DNA from: DATBDE01 sp036270095
GTDB lineage: Bacteria > Actinomycetota > Thermoleophilia > Solirubrobacterales > Solirubrobacteraceae
Direction of reading: 5' to 3'
Length of the DNA stretch: 53,551 nt
Assembly: GCA_036270095.1 (NCBI GenBank)
Contig: DATBDE010000043.1
Span: forward strand, 1-53,551
This document shows positions 16,441 to 24,844 of this stretch, in pieces. The notes beneath the pieces are model-generated. The model was not told the origin of the DNA, did no database searches, and saw only the letters and a program-made list of their open reading frames with translations. The number at the start of each line of letters is the position of its first letter. Positions within the stretch are counted from its first letter, which is position 1. Both the position numbers and the translations under genes were made by a program.

Positions 16441-16797
16441 ATGGCCAGCACGGAGGCTCGCAGCCTCGACCAGCCTGACGAGACGAGGACGCCGGACAAG
16501 ACCAAGGTCGACATCGTCCGGCTGGGGGACAACGAGGTCGGGCGGTTCACGTTCGCGCCCGGCTGGCGTTGGTCGGACTGCATCAAGCCGGTGGTCGGGA
16601 CCGACAGCTGCCAGCTCTCGCACCTCGGCTACGTCGTCTCGGGCCGCCTCCACGTGGTCGGCGACGACGGCACCGAGAGCGACGTCGGGCCCGGCGAGGC
16701 CTACGCGATCGACCCCGGGCACGACGCCTGGGTGGTCGGCGACGAGCCGTTCGTCGGGATCGAGTTCAAGAGCGCGGGCGAGTACGCGAGGGGTTAG
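16441..16797 (+). CDS. Small cupin domain protein
   Basis: 118-residue single cupin barrel with HLGYVVSGRLHVV and GPGEAYAIDPGHDAWVVGDE, the two half-motifs of the fold; the metal ligands are partly conserved. The start has an excellent Shine-Dalgarno (AAGGAGG, 6 nt spacing). TAGTGT at 16405-16410, overlapping the desaturase stop, is a candidate -10. Function unknown; possibly a small-molecule sensor or enzyme tied to the lipid desaturation genes. Confidence 0.8.
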   Translation: MASTEARSLDQPDETRTPDKTKVDIVRLGDNEVGRFTFAPGWRWSDCIKPVVGTDSCQLSHLGYVVSGRLHVVGDDGTESDVGPGEAYAIDPGHDAWVVGDEPFVGIEFKSAGEYARG

Positions 16798-16836
16798 CTG
16801 CCGAAGTAGCCGTCGAAGGATCGGTTGTCCTGCAGC

Positions 16837-17616
16837 TCAGAGCGTTTGCAGGAGGCCGCCGTCGATGATGAAGTTGGCGCCGGTGACGTTGCCGGCCCGC
16901 GGCGAGGCCAGGACCGTGACCAGCGTCGCCACCTCGCGCGGCGTCGTGAACCGCCCGGTCGGGATGCCTGCCTCGGCTTGGCGGCGCACCGCCCCGGCGT
17001 CCACGCCGGTGGCGTCGCCGATCGTCGCGGCGACGCCCTCGCCGCCGAGCCACAGGTCGGTAGCCACCTGACCCGGCGAGACGCTGGTGATGCGGATGCC
17101 CTTGGGGCCGAGCTCCTGCGACAGCGCTTTCGCCAGGTTGAGCAGGGCCGCCTTGGCCACGCCGTAGTCGATGACCACGCCGTTGGGCTCGTAGGTGGCG
17201 TTGACCGAGACGACGTTGACGATCGTGCCCTCGCCGCGGGGGGTCATCGCGGCGACGGCCGCGCGGGTCGCGCGCACGGCGGCGTAGAAGTTCAGCCGCA
17301 TCGAGGCCTCGAAGTCGTCGTCGCCGACGCTGAGGAAGCCATCCAGGCGCGGGTGCACGAAGCCGACGTTGTTGACCAGGATGTCGAGCTGGCCATGGCG
17401 CTTGACCGCGTCGTCGACGAGCGCGGCTGGGCCGTCGGGCTCGCCCAGGTCGACGGCGAACGGCGTCACGCCCTCGATGCCCTGCACGCCGTCGGTGGTG
17501 CGCGCGCCGCCGGTGACGACCGCGCCCTCGGCGGCCAGCTCCTTCGCGACGGCGAGCCCGATGCCCTTGCTCGCCCCGGTGACGACGGCGACCTTGCCGT
17601 TCAGCTCCAGGTCCAC
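16837..17616 (-). CDS. SDR family oxidoreductase
   Basis: 259-residue classical SDR with TGASKGIG near residue 14, NNVG, a catalytic serine in VVSVN, YGVAK for YxxxK and a C-terminal NFIIDGG. NAD(P)-dependent oxidation or reduction of an unknown carbonyl substrate. It starts at GTG 17616, 10 nt after the phosphoesterase stop, with no Shine-Dalgarno but with TAGCGT seven bases upstream, so it is probably expressed from its own leaderless promoter. Convergent with the cupin gene. Confidence 0.88.
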   Translation of the reverse strand: MDLELNGKVAVVTGASKGIGLAVAKELAAEGAVVTGGARTTDGVQGIEGVTPFAVDLGEPDGPAALVDDAVKRHGQLDILVNNVGFVHPRLDGFLSVGDDDFEASMRLNFYAAVRATRAAVAAMTPRGEGTIVNVVSVNATYEPNGVVIDYGVAKAALLNLAKALSQELGPKGIRITSVSPGQVATDLWLGGEGVAATIGDATGVDAGAVRRQAEAGIPTGRFTTPREVATLVTVLASPRAGNVTGANFIIDGGLLQTL

Positions 17617-17623
17617 GGCGCGA

Positions 17624-17629
17624 ACGCTA
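17624..17629 (-). promoter_or_regulatory. Putative -10 box TAGCGT overlapping a stop codon
   Basis: TAGCGT on the minus strand; its first three bases are the TAG stop of the phosphoesterase gene and it ends 7 nt before GTG 17616 of the SDR gene. Fits the actinobacterial TANNNT box of leaderless genes. Confidence 0.45.
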
Positions 17630-19057
17630 CACGCGCAGGCCGGCCGCCCGCGCGCGGGCGCGCAGCCCGACGAGGTCGCCCGCGCCGCTCGTCTTGCCGG
17701 GCAGCGGCGGGTTGAGGCCGGCGTCGTGGCAGCGCTCGAGCCCGGGCGCCAGCGCCGGCGCGGAGGCGATCTTCGGCGGCTCGCGGAAGGCGGCCCGCCG
17801 GAAGTCGAAGTAGTCGGTCATGTCGCGGGCGTTGGCGTCGCGCCGGGTCATCGCGCCGAGGTTCCACTTGCGCTGCACGAAGCGCAGGATGCTCGTGTGG
17901 TCCTGGACCACCGAGGACACGTAGCCGCGCTTGGCCCAGGGCGAGATCACGAGCAGCGGCACGCGGAAGCCGTAACGGTTGTAGGCGCCGGGGAGGTCGT
18001 TGGGCCCGAGCATCGGCGGCGTGTCGTCGGGCAGGACGGCGGCGGGCGGCGGCACGTGGTCGTAGTAGCCGCCGTGCTCGTCGTAGGTGATGAACAGCAC
18101 AGTGCGCTCCCAGTTGGGCGACTCCATCACCGCCCGGGCGATGCGGGCGACGAAGCGCTCGCCGACCTGGATGTCCTGCGGGTCCTCCTCGGACTCGTAC
18201 CCGTACTGCGGCTCGACGAGCGAGAAGGCCGGGAGCGTCCCCGCCTTCGCGTCGGACAGGAAGTCGGAGGTCGACGCGAAGCGCGCCAGGCGGTCGGGCG
18301 AGTCGGCGGTGCCCGGGACGATCAGCGGCGAGGGCGCGTCGACGTAGTAGTCCTTCCACGCGATCCCGTAGCGGTCGAAGCGGTCCCAGATCGTGCCGTT
18401 GGCCGCCGGGGTGGAGAAGGTCACCGCGTTGGTCGCGATCGTGCCGCTGGCCGTGCCGGTGAACAGGAAGCGCCGGTTGGGATAGGTCTGGGCCAGGACC
18501 GAGCAGAAGAAGCGGTCGCCGACGGGGAAGTGCGAGGCCAGCGAGTAGGTCGTGGGCAGCGTCTCCTGATCCCAGTACCACATGGCGAACGGCCCACTGG
18601 CCCGCACGAAGCCGCTGTTGCGCCCGCCGGCGAAGGACAGGTGGCTCGCGTTCCAGCTCTGGGTCGGCAGGCCCACCTCCTGGCACGGCGTGGGCGCGAG
18701 CTTGGACCGGACGGGGCCGTTCGGGCCGCGGTTGACGGGCGTCGGGCGGCCGCGTGCGTCGACCGGGAGCCCGTCCACCCGGCGCCGCGCCGGTACCTCC
18801 GTGGGCAGCATCCCGAGAACGCCGTCGAAGGACTGGTTCTCCATCATGAGCACGACGATGTGCTCGATCTGCGGCGTCGTCGGCGTGCCCTCGGGGAGGC
18901 GCGGGTTCGGCAGCGCGCCCGGCCCGAGGCCCTGCGCGGCCCGCGCCGGCGACCGCGCCGACGCCCACGCCGGCAGGCGGCCCGCCCCGAGGCCCACGCC
19001 CAGCGCCGCGCCGCCACCGAGCTTGAGCAGCGACCGGCGCGACAGCCCAGGGGTCAT
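17627..19057 (-). CDS. Tat-exported phosphoesterase (phospholipase C / acid phosphatase family)
   Basis: 476 residues. The N-terminus SRRSLLKLGGG followed by a hydrophobic stretch is a twin-arginine signal peptide. The mature part starts with IEHIVVLMMENQSFD and later has TYDEHGGYYDHVPPP, hallmarks of the PF04185 phosphoesterase family (bacterial phospholipases C and acid phosphatases); the Glu-Asn and Asp-Glu-His residues are metal ligands. Acts outside the membrane on phospholipid or other phosphoesters. ATG 19057 was chosen because it starts the signal peptide and overlaps the upstream stop (ATGA); the frame is open to 19291. Confidence 0.9.
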   Translation of the reverse strand: MTPGLSRRSLLKLGGGAALGVGLGAGRLPAWASARSPARAAQGLGPGALPNPRLPEGTPTTPQIEHIVVLMMENQSFDGVLGMLPTEVPARRRVDGLPVDARGRPTPVNRGPNGPVRSKLAPTPCQEVGLPTQSWNASHLSFAGGRNSGFVRASGPFAMWYWDQETLPTTYSLASHFPVGDRFFCSVLAQTYPNRRFLFTGTASGTIATNAVTFSTPAANGTIWDRFDRYGIAWKDYYVDAPSPLIVPGTADSPDRLARFASTSDFLSDAKAGTLPAFSLVEPQYGYESEEDPQDIQVGERFVARIARAVMESPNWERTVLFITYDEHGGYYDHVPPPAAVLPDDTPPMLGPNDLPGAYNRYGFRVPLLVISPWAKRGYVSSVVQDHTSILRFVQRKWNLGAMTRRDANARDMTDYFDFRRAAFREPPKIASAPALAPGLERCHDAGLNPPLPGKTSGAGDLVGLRARARAAGLRV

Positions 19058-19284
19058 GCTGCGGATCCTAAAGCCGCGTCGAGAGCGGCTACGCGCTCGG
19101 TGTCGAGGTGCACGCGCAGCTCGGTCATGCGACCCCTGCGAATGCGGCCGTACTCCATGCCCTCGTTGCGGTAGGTGCCGCCGCCGGGGATGGGGATCTC
19201 GTCGGTGAAGCGCACCCCGCCGGCCACGGTCACGTCGAGCAGCCGGTAGGTCGGATGCACACGCCGGACCAGCCATGCGTACAA
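19054..19284 (-). CDS. NTF2/SnoaL-like half-domain protein
   Basis: 76-residue ORF from TTG 19284 with an AGGAGG Shine-Dalgarno and overlapping the phosphoesterase start (ATGA). The sequence with GGGTYRNEGMEYGRI and LRVHLDTERVAAL resembles the last half of NTF2-like/SnoaL proteins, which normally have about 130 residues, so the N-terminal half of the fold is missing. Either a truncated remnant kept for translational coupling or a minimal NTF2-like protein. Confidence 0.55.
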   Translation of the reverse strand: MYAWLVRRVHPTYRLLDVTVAGGVRFTDEIPIPGGGTYRNEGMEYGRIRRGRMTELRVHLDTERVAALDAALGSAA

Positions 19285-19325
19285 CGCGCATCCCCTCCTG
19301 CGGTTTTCAGGGGTTACGTGCGAAA

Positions 19326-19356
19326 CGGGCGGCCGGCCCGAAGGCCGACCGCCCGC
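19326..19356 (-). terminator. Strong hairpin downstream of the His-tailed protein gene
   Basis: GGGCGG at 19327-19332 pairs with CCGCCC at 19349-19354 and the inner CGGCC with GGCCG around a CGAA loop. It lies about 40 nt after the stop of the secreted His-rich protein. The U-tract is poor, as is common in such GC-rich genomes. Confidence 0.6.
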
Positions 19357-19393
19357 TCCGTGTTCTCGTCGCCGAGACGGACCGGTGTTCCGC

Positions 19394-20125
19394 TTACCGG
19401 TGCCGGTGGTGACGGTGGTGGTGGCGCTTATGGTGGTGGCGCTTGTGGTGATGTCGGCGGTGATGGCGGCGATGCTTCTTGGCCTTGGCCGTGGTCTGCG
19501 CCGGGGGCGTCGGGACCATGTCGGCCTGGATCATCAGGTCGCAGCCGTCGGTCTTCGTGCTCGGCTGGAAGGCGTCGCCCAGCGCCGGCGTGAAGATCAG
19601 CTGGTTGGCGCCGCCGCCGGTGCAGTACAGGGCGGACGTCGACGTGGAGTCGATGCCGAGGTAGTCGCCCTTGTGGACCATCAGGTCCGCCGGGAACGTC
19701 TCGACGGCGTCGCCCTCGTTCTCGTTGAAGCCCTTGCCCTGGACGGTGACCGTCGGGCCGGTGCCGTCGCTGCGGCCCTGAGCCGAGTACCCGTTGCCGG
19801 TGAAGCCGGCGTTCTGCAGTTGCGCCAGCTTCAGGGTCAGCGTGCCGGGCGCCCCGGCGCGGACGCGGAAGCGCACGATCTTGCCGTCCATCGGCGCGAC
19901 GAGCCCGCCGGAGACGGCGAAGCTCTGGTCGATGGCGACACGCGTGCACGCCGGCGTCGGGTCGTCGCTGCCGTCTTCACGGCAGTTGTGCGCCGGGGCC
20001 GAATTCGACGGCTCGTGCTCGAGCCGGCTGCCGAACGTGGTGTCGGCCTGGCTCACCGCGGGGAGCACCGCCATGAGCGAGGTTGCCGCAAGTGCGGCTG
20101 AGATGAGTTTGGTCTTGGAGTTCAT
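19394..20125 (-). CDS. Secreted protein with His/Arg/Lys-rich C-terminal tail
   Basis: 243 residues. ATG 20125 opens a Sec signal peptide (lysine, hydrophobic core, VSQA cleavage region). The middle (about 40-210) looks like a beta-rich extracellular domain with four or five Cys and VRFRVRAGAPGTL. The last 28 residues contain 15 histidines interleaved with Arg and Lys (for example HHHKRHHHKRHHH), encoded by imperfect short DNA repeats. Such a tail could bind metals such as Zn, Ni or Cu, or anionic polymers at the cell surface. The domain is not recognised. It is transcribed divergently from the P450 gene and followed by a strong hairpin. Confidence 0.75.
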   Translation of the reverse strand: MNSKTKLISAALAATSLMAVLPAVSQADTTFGSRLEHEPSNSAPAHNCREDGSDDPTPACTRVAIDQSFAVSGGLVAPMDGKIVRFRVRAGAPGTLTLKLAQLQNAGFTGNGYSAQGRSDGTGPTVTVQGKGFNENEGDAVETFPADLMVHKGDYLGIDSTSTSALYCTGGGANQLIFTPALGDAFQPSTKTDGCDLMIQADMVPTPPAQTTAKAKKHRRHHRRHHHKRHHHKRHHHRHHRHR

Positions 20126-20231
20126 GCGAGCAAGATCGCGGACCGCGGCCCGCGCGTCGTTGCCATCCGTGGCGCTGTCAGCGTTGAACTGGCGACATTC
20201 GACATCGTTTTGTGGAACAATGATTGATGTC

Positions 20232-21674
20232 ATGGCTGTAGCCACCAAGCCCACTGCCCCATCCGAGCCCGCCCCCAGCGACCTCGTGGGCTCAGCTCCA
20301 CCTTCGCCCGCCGGCCCGGCCGAGCCGGGCGACCTCGCGCGCCTGCCCTGCCCGCCGCCGGTCCCGCTCCCGCGCGCGCTTCAGGTGCTGCGCTTCAACC
20401 AGCGCCAGATCGAGTTCGTCTTCCACGCCCGCCGCAAGCTCGGCGAGGTGTTCCGCATGAGCGGCGTCGTCGCCGGCCAGCCGGTGGTAACGAGCCATCC
20501 CGACCACGTGCGCTCGCTGTTCACGGCCAAGGTGCCGCGCGTGCCCTCGCTGACGGCCGAGTCGCCGCTGCGCCCGGTCGTGGGCGGCAACTCGACGTTG
20601 ACCGCGCAGGGCGAGCGCCACATGCGCCAGCGCAAGCTGCTGCTGCCGCCGTTCCACGGCGAGGCGATCGAGCGCTACGTGGCCATGATCGCCGACGTCG
20701 CGGAGCGCGAGATCGACCGCTGGCCGCAGGGGCGCCCCTTCGCGCTGGCCCCACGCATGCAGGCGATCACGCTCGATGTGATCATGGCCGGGATCTTCGG
20801 CATCGAGGGCCGACCGCGGATCGGCACCGCCGAGCACGGCGTGCGCACCGCGACCAAGCAGCTCCTGGCCGCCTCCACCTGGCCCCTGGCCCAGGTCGCC
20901 GAGCTGATGAACCTGGGCAGCGACGAGCCCGTGGGCCCGACCCGCGTGGGCCTCTCGCTCCTGGACCGGCCCACCTATGCGGTCATCGCCAAGCGCCGAC
21001 GCGCCGGCGACCTCTCCGAGCGCGGGGACATCCTCTCGCTGCTGCTGCGCGCGCGCACCGAGGACGGCGAGGCGCTCACCGACCGCGAGCTGCGCGACGA
21101 GCTCCTGACCTTGGTGCTGGCCGGCCACGAGACCACGGCCAACCAGCTCGCCTGGACCTGGGAGCGCCTGGTCCGCACCCCGGCCGCCTACGACCGGCTG
21201 ATCGCGGCGGTGCGCGAGGACGGCGAGGACAAGGCCGACGTCGTCGAGGCCACGATCACCGAGAGCATGCGCTCACGCCCGGTGATCCCGATGGTCGGCC
21301 GCCGCGTGACCGTGCCCTGGCGCCTGGGCGACTACGTGGTCGACGCCGACACGCCGGTGGCGATCAGCATCCTGCTCGTCCACCACCGCGAGGACGTCTA
21401 CCCCGAGCCGTTCGCCTTCCGGCCCGAGCGCTGGACCGGCCACAAGCCCGGCACCTACGAGTGGATCCCGTTCGGCGGCGGCACGCGCCGCTGCCTGGGC
21501 GCCGCGCTGGCCATGGCCGAGCAGCGCGTGGTGCTGGAGGCGATGGCCCGGCGCCTGGACCTCGAGGCGGCCGACCCGGCGCCGGAGCACGCCGTGCACC
21601 GCAACGTGACCATGATCCCCGCGCACGGCGCCAAGGTCGTCGCGCAGGGCGCGCAGGTAGCCCGGCCCCGATAG
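20232..21674 (+). CDS. Cytochrome P450
   Basis: 480 residues. The I-helix oxygen-activation motif AGHETT is near residue 298, the K-helix ExxR is ESMR, and the heme-binding motif FGGGTRRCLG has the thiolate ligand Cys421. It hydroxylates an unknown substrate using ferredoxin-derived electrons; no dedicated ferredoxin is adjacent. ATG 20232 is preferred because the N-terminus is then a short proline-rich leader before the P450 fold; ATG 20220 is possible. The TAG stop overlaps a candidate -10 box for the reductase gene that follows. Confidence 0.92.
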   Translation: MAVATKPTAPSEPAPSDLVGSAPPSPAGPAEPGDLARLPCPPPVPLPRALQVLRFNQRQIEFVFHARRKLGEVFRMSGVVAGQPVVTSHPDHVRSLFTAKVPRVPSLTAESPLRPVVGGNSTLTAQGERHMRQRKLLLPPFHGEAIERYVAMIADVAEREIDRWPQGRPFALAPRMQAITLDVIMAGIFGIEGRPRIGTAEHGVRTATKQLLAASTWPLAQVAELMNLGSDEPVGPTRVGLSLLDRPTYAVIAKRRRAGDLSERGDILSLLLRARTEDGEALTDRELRDELLTLVLAGHETTANQLAWTWERLVRTPAAYDRLIAAVREDGEDKADVVEATITESMRSRPVIPMVGRRVTVPWRLGDYVVDADTPVAISILLVHHREDVYPEPFAFRPERWTGHKPGTYEWIPFGGGTRRCLGAALAMAEQRVVLEAMARRLDLEAADPAPEHAVHRNVTMIPAHGAKVVAQGAQVARPR

Positions 21675-21677
21675 GGT
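21672..21677 (+). promoter_or_regulatory. Putative -10 box TAGGGT overlapping the P450 stop
   Basis: TAGGGT; TAG is the P450 stop codon and the hexamer ends 6 nt before ATG 21684. No Shine-Dalgarno precedes that ATG, so a leaderless transcript of the reductase is predicted. Confidence 0.5.
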
Positions 21678-21683
21678 CCGGGC

Positions 21684-22694
21684 ATGACCGAGCGCAACCG
21701 CCGCTTCCTGCTCCACGAGCGGCCGCAGGGGCGCATCGGGCCAACCACCTTTGACCTCGTCGAGGAGGACGTGCCCCAGCCCGGCGAGGGCGAGGCGCTC
21801 GTTCGCACCGAGTGGATCTCGCTCGACCCCACCAACCGGGCCTGGCTCGAGGAGACGCCCACGTACCTCCCGCCGGTCGGGATCGGCGAGGTCATGCGCG
21901 CGCTCGGGCTCGGGCGCGTCGTCGCCTCCAACCATCCGCTCTACGCCGAGGGCCAGCTCGTCCAGGGCCTGACCGGCTGGCAGGAGTGGGTCGTGGCCTC
22001 CGACGCCGCGCCGCTGCTCCCGGTGCCCGACCTCGGCGACACGTCGCCGAGCTTCGCGCTGGGCGCGCTGGGCATGACCGGCCTGACCGCCTGGGTCGGG
22101 CTGACCGACATCGGCAAGCCGCAGCCGGGCGAGACCGTGGTCGTCTCCGCCGCCGCGGGCGCCGTCGGCTCGGTGGCCGCCCAGATCGCGAAGATCAAGG
22201 GCGCCCGCGTCGTCGGCATCGCCGGCGGCCCGCAGAAGTGCGCGCTGCTGACCGACCAGCTCGGCCTCGACGCGGCCGTCGACCACCGCGCCGACGACTG
22301 GCACGACGACCTCGTGGAAGCCACGCAGGACGGGATCGACGTCGACTTCGAGAACGTCGGCGGCCCGATCATGGAGGCGATCTTCGCCCGCCTGAACCTG
22401 CGCGCGCGCATCGCGCTGTGCGGCTTCATCGCCGACTACAACTCCAACGAGCCGCCCGCGCCACCGCGGTCGTTCGGCAACCTGCTGCGACAGCGCGCGC
22501 TGTGCCAGGGCTTCCTCGTCCTCGACCACTTCGACCGCGTGCCGGAGGCGGTCAAGGACATCGCGACGTGGATCTCCGAAGGGCGCCTCACGCCGCTGGA
22601 GACCGTGGTCGAGGGCTTCGATCAGCTCCCGACCGCGATCAACATGCTCTTCGACGGCGCCAACGTCGGGAAGCTCGTCGTCAAGGTCGCCTAG
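21684..22694 (+). CDS. MDR family NADP-dependent oxidoreductase (prostaglandin/2-alkenal reductase type)
   Basis: 336-residue zinc-free medium-chain reductase. It has an N-terminal GroES-like domain and a Rossmann domain with AAAGAVGSVAAQ and later IALCGFIADYN, as in CurA, leukotriene B4 12-hydroxydehydrogenase and 2-alkenal reductases, which reduce alpha,beta-unsaturated carbonyls with NADPH. No structural zinc Cys cluster is present. It lies 9 nt after the P450 gene and may process a P450 product or detoxify reactive enones (inference). Confidence 0.88.
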   Translation: MTERNRRFLLHERPQGRIGPTTFDLVEEDVPQPGEGEALVRTEWISLDPTNRAWLEETPTYLPPVGIGEVMRALGLGRVVASNHPLYAEGQLVQGLTGWQEWVVASDAAPLLPVPDLGDTSPSFALGALGMTGLTAWVGLTDIGKPQPGETVVVSAAAGAVGSVAAQIAKIKGARVVGIAGGPQKCALLTDQLGLDAAVDHRADDWHDDLVEATQDGIDVDFENVGGPIMEAIFARLNLRARIALCGFIADYNSNEPPAPPRSFGNLLRQRALCQGFLVLDHFDRVPEAVKDIATWISEGRLTPLETVVEGFDQLPTAINMLFDGANVGKLVVKVA

Positions 22695-22854
22695 GCGGTT
22701 GATTTTCGCGGCCGCATGCGCGGGGGCGTGCGGGAGCAAGCTGGGCGGGGGAAGCAGGGCGAAGGCAATGCCGGTCATTGGCGAGCCCGATGACCCCGGT
22801 CCAGCGTCGGTATCCGCGCGCCGTCCGCGTGCGTGCGGTCGTGGAATCAGCCGC
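22695..22854. other. 160-bp spacer between convergent genes
   Basis: No convincing ORF. It contains the inverted repeat GGTCAT (22777-22782 region) with ATGACC, and a GC-rich stretch near the HMG-CoA reductase stop; these may terminate the convergent transcripts but no U-tract is visible. Confidence 0.3.
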
Positions 22855-24021
22855 CTAGGGCCGGTTGCGCCCCAGCAGGTCGTGGGCCTCGACCCACTCC
22901 TCGGCGACGATGGCCGAGCCGAGCGAGAGCTCGCCGCACAGCACCGTCGCCGCCACGATCTCGGCCAGCTTGTACACCTTGCCGGCGCCGTAGCAGCCCA
23001 GCAGCTCCAGGCACTCGCGCTGGGTGGCCAAGCCCGTGCCGCCGCCGTAGGTGGCCACGATCAGCGACGGGATGGTGACCGAGTAGTAGTAGTCGCCGTT
23101 GGGGCGCAGCTCGGCGAACACGAAGGCGGCCGAGGACTCGGCCACGTTGGCCACGTCCTGGCCGGTGGCGATGAACACCGCCGTGATGCCGTTGGCGGAG
23201 TGGGCGCCGTTGTTGTTGACGCCGGACATGAAGCCGCCGAGGTTGGAGATCTGGCGAGCCTGGAACAGCCGCTCGCTGCTCGAGCGCATGACCTCCTCGA
23301 ACAGCGGCCCGGGGATGGTCGCCTCGGCGACCACGCGCTTGCCGCGCGTGCGCAGCATGTTGACCTGCGAGCTCTTCTTGTCGGTGGCGAAGTTGGACTC
23401 GAGCAGGAAGCGCTCGATCTCGCCCTCGTAGTTGGCCACGATCCAGGCGCAGCCGGCGGCGGTCGCCTTGCCGGTGAGGTTCTGGCCCGCGGCGTCGCCG
23501 GTCGTGTAGTTGAAGCGCGTGAAGAGGATGCGGCTGGCCGTGTACTGCTCGATGTCGCGCAGGCGGCCTGCGCGCGTGGTCTGCTCGCACGCTTCCTTGA
23601 CCTCGTCGAAGTGCTCGTCCAGCCAGGCGCCGAAGGCGCGGGCCTCGCGGGCGCTGGGGAACAGGAACGCGGGCGCCCGCTGCATGGCGTCGTCCATGAT
23701 CGTCGTCTTGACGCCACCGGCCGCGCGGACCAGCTTCATCCCGCGGTTGTAGCTGGCCACCAGGGTGCCCTCGGCGGTGGCCATGGGGACGTAGAAGTCG
23801 CCCCGCGCGTGCTCCCCGTCAACCAGCAGCGGCCCCGCCAGGGCCAGCGGCACCTGGGCGACGCCGATGAAATTCTCTATGTTTCCGGCGACTTCCGAGG
23901 GGTCGAAGGAGTAGGCGGACACGTGGTTCAGCCGCGCGTCCGTGTGTTCCTCGGCGAAGGCCCGACGCTGGTCGGCCGCCTCGCGTGTGTAGTCGTTGTC
24001 CGACCTGCGGGGGACACTCAT
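22855..24021 (-). CDS. Hydroxymethylglutaryl-CoA reductase, class I-like
   Basis: 388 residues. Class I HMG-CoA reductase motifs occur in order: ENFIGVAQVPLALAGPL, MATAEGTLVASYNRG (catalytic Glu), DAAGQN, TDKKSSQVN (catalytic Lys), GQDVAN (catalytic Asp), GGGTGLATQ, and a C-terminal AHDLLGR whose His aligns with the archaeal catalytic His. It converts HMG-CoA to mevalonate (or the reverse) with NAD(P)H. The start has a GGAGAAGGAG Shine-Dalgarno. No other mevalonate-pathway gene is in the window. This is uncommon for actinobacteria, which mostly use the MEP route, so horizontal acquisition or a specialised role is possible. Confidence 0.87.
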   Translation of the reverse strand: MSVPRRSDNDYTREAADQRRAFAEEHTDARLNHVSAYSFDPSEVAGNIENFIGVAQVPLALAGPLLVDGEHARGDFYVPMATAEGTLVASYNRGMKLVRAAGGVKTTIMDDAMQRAPAFLFPSAREARAFGAWLDEHFDEVKEACEQTTRAGRLRDIEQYTASRILFTRFNYTTGDAAGQNLTGKATAAGCAWIVANYEGEIERFLLESNFATDKKSSQVNMLRTRGKRVVAEATIPGPLFEEVMRSSSERLFQARQISNLGGFMSGVNNNGAHSANGITAVFIATGQDVANVAESSAAFVFAELRPNGDYYYSVTIPSLIVATYGGGTGLATQRECLELLGCYGAGKVYKLAEIVAATVLCGELSLGSAIVAEEWVEAHDLLGRNRP

Positions 24022-24088
24022 GACGGACTCCTTCTCCGATAGGCAGGGAATTCAAGCGGTTGTCGGCCGCGATGCGTACCGTGCGGGG

Positions 24089-24838
24089 GTGGCCGGTGAC
24101 CCGTCAGCCTCCGAAGTCGGCATCCCGACGGTAACCGACGCCTGCGCGCAGCGCTGGCTCGAGCACACGGGGCTCGACCGCGCAGCGCTCGAGCAGGTCC
24201 TCGCCGACCCCGAGCGGGAGGTCCTCGAGCGCCCGCCGCGCTGGAGCGGGCTGACCCCGTCGCCGGAGCAGCGCTTCCTCGTCACCGGCGGCGGCGAGGC
24301 CGTGTTCGTCCTCGTGGCCTCCGAGGCCCGCGAGCACGAGTACACGGCGATCGGGTGCGTGATCCGCAACCGCAGTGAGCTTGCGCGCCAGCTCCCGCCG
24401 CCGGCCCACCGCAGCCGCGTGCTGGTGCCGCTGGGGATCGCGCTGGGCGTGATCGTCGTGCTCGGGCTGATCGGCGTCGGCGCCTACGCGCTGCTGCGCG
24501 ACGACAACGGCACCACGACCACCGACACCACGCCCAAGCCGGCCAAGCAGCTCGTGGCCACGACCTTCGCGGCCCAGAAGGCGGCGGCCGTGCGCGGGCT
24601 GAAGGTCGGCCGCGCGCGCATCGTCCACCGCGCCCGCGGCTCGGTGCCGCGCGAGGTGTGCGCGCCGCTGCGCAAGGGCACGCGCAGGGCGGGCAAGTGG
24701 TGCGTGGAGGTGGCCAACGGCCAAGCCGTGAGCAGCTGGTTCGTGCCCCGCGGCCGGCCCGACCGCACGCGCTTCCGCAAGCTCTGCACGGGCGAGGCGG
24801 TCGCGCAGAAGCGCTGCCCCGCCCCGGCGAAGAGCTAG
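24089..24838 (+). CDS. Single-pass membrane protein of unknown function
   Basis: About 249 residues. A cytoplasmic N-terminal region of about 110 residues is followed by one membrane helix (VLVPLGIALGVIVVLGLIGV), a Thr-rich linker and a basic extracytoplasmic domain with three Cys (EVCAPLRKG, KWCVEV, KLCTGEA). No family was recognised. The frame is open from ATG 24020, which overlaps the divergent HMG-CoA reductase start; GTG 24089 leaves room for a promoter and is preferred with modest certainty. Confidence 0.6.
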   Translation: MAGDPSASEVGIPTVTDACAQRWLEHTGLDRAALEQVLADPEREVLERPPRWSGLTPSPEQRFLVTGGGEAVFVLVASEAREHEYTAIGCVIRNRSELARQLPPPAHRSRVLVPLGIALGVIVVLGLIGVGAYALLRDDNGTTTTDTTPKPAKQLVATTFAAQKAAAVRGLKVGRARIVHRARGSVPREVCAPLRKGTRRAGKWCVEVANGQAVSSWFVPRGRPDRTRFRKLCTGEAVAQKRCPAPAKS

Positions 24839-24844
24839 CTATAG

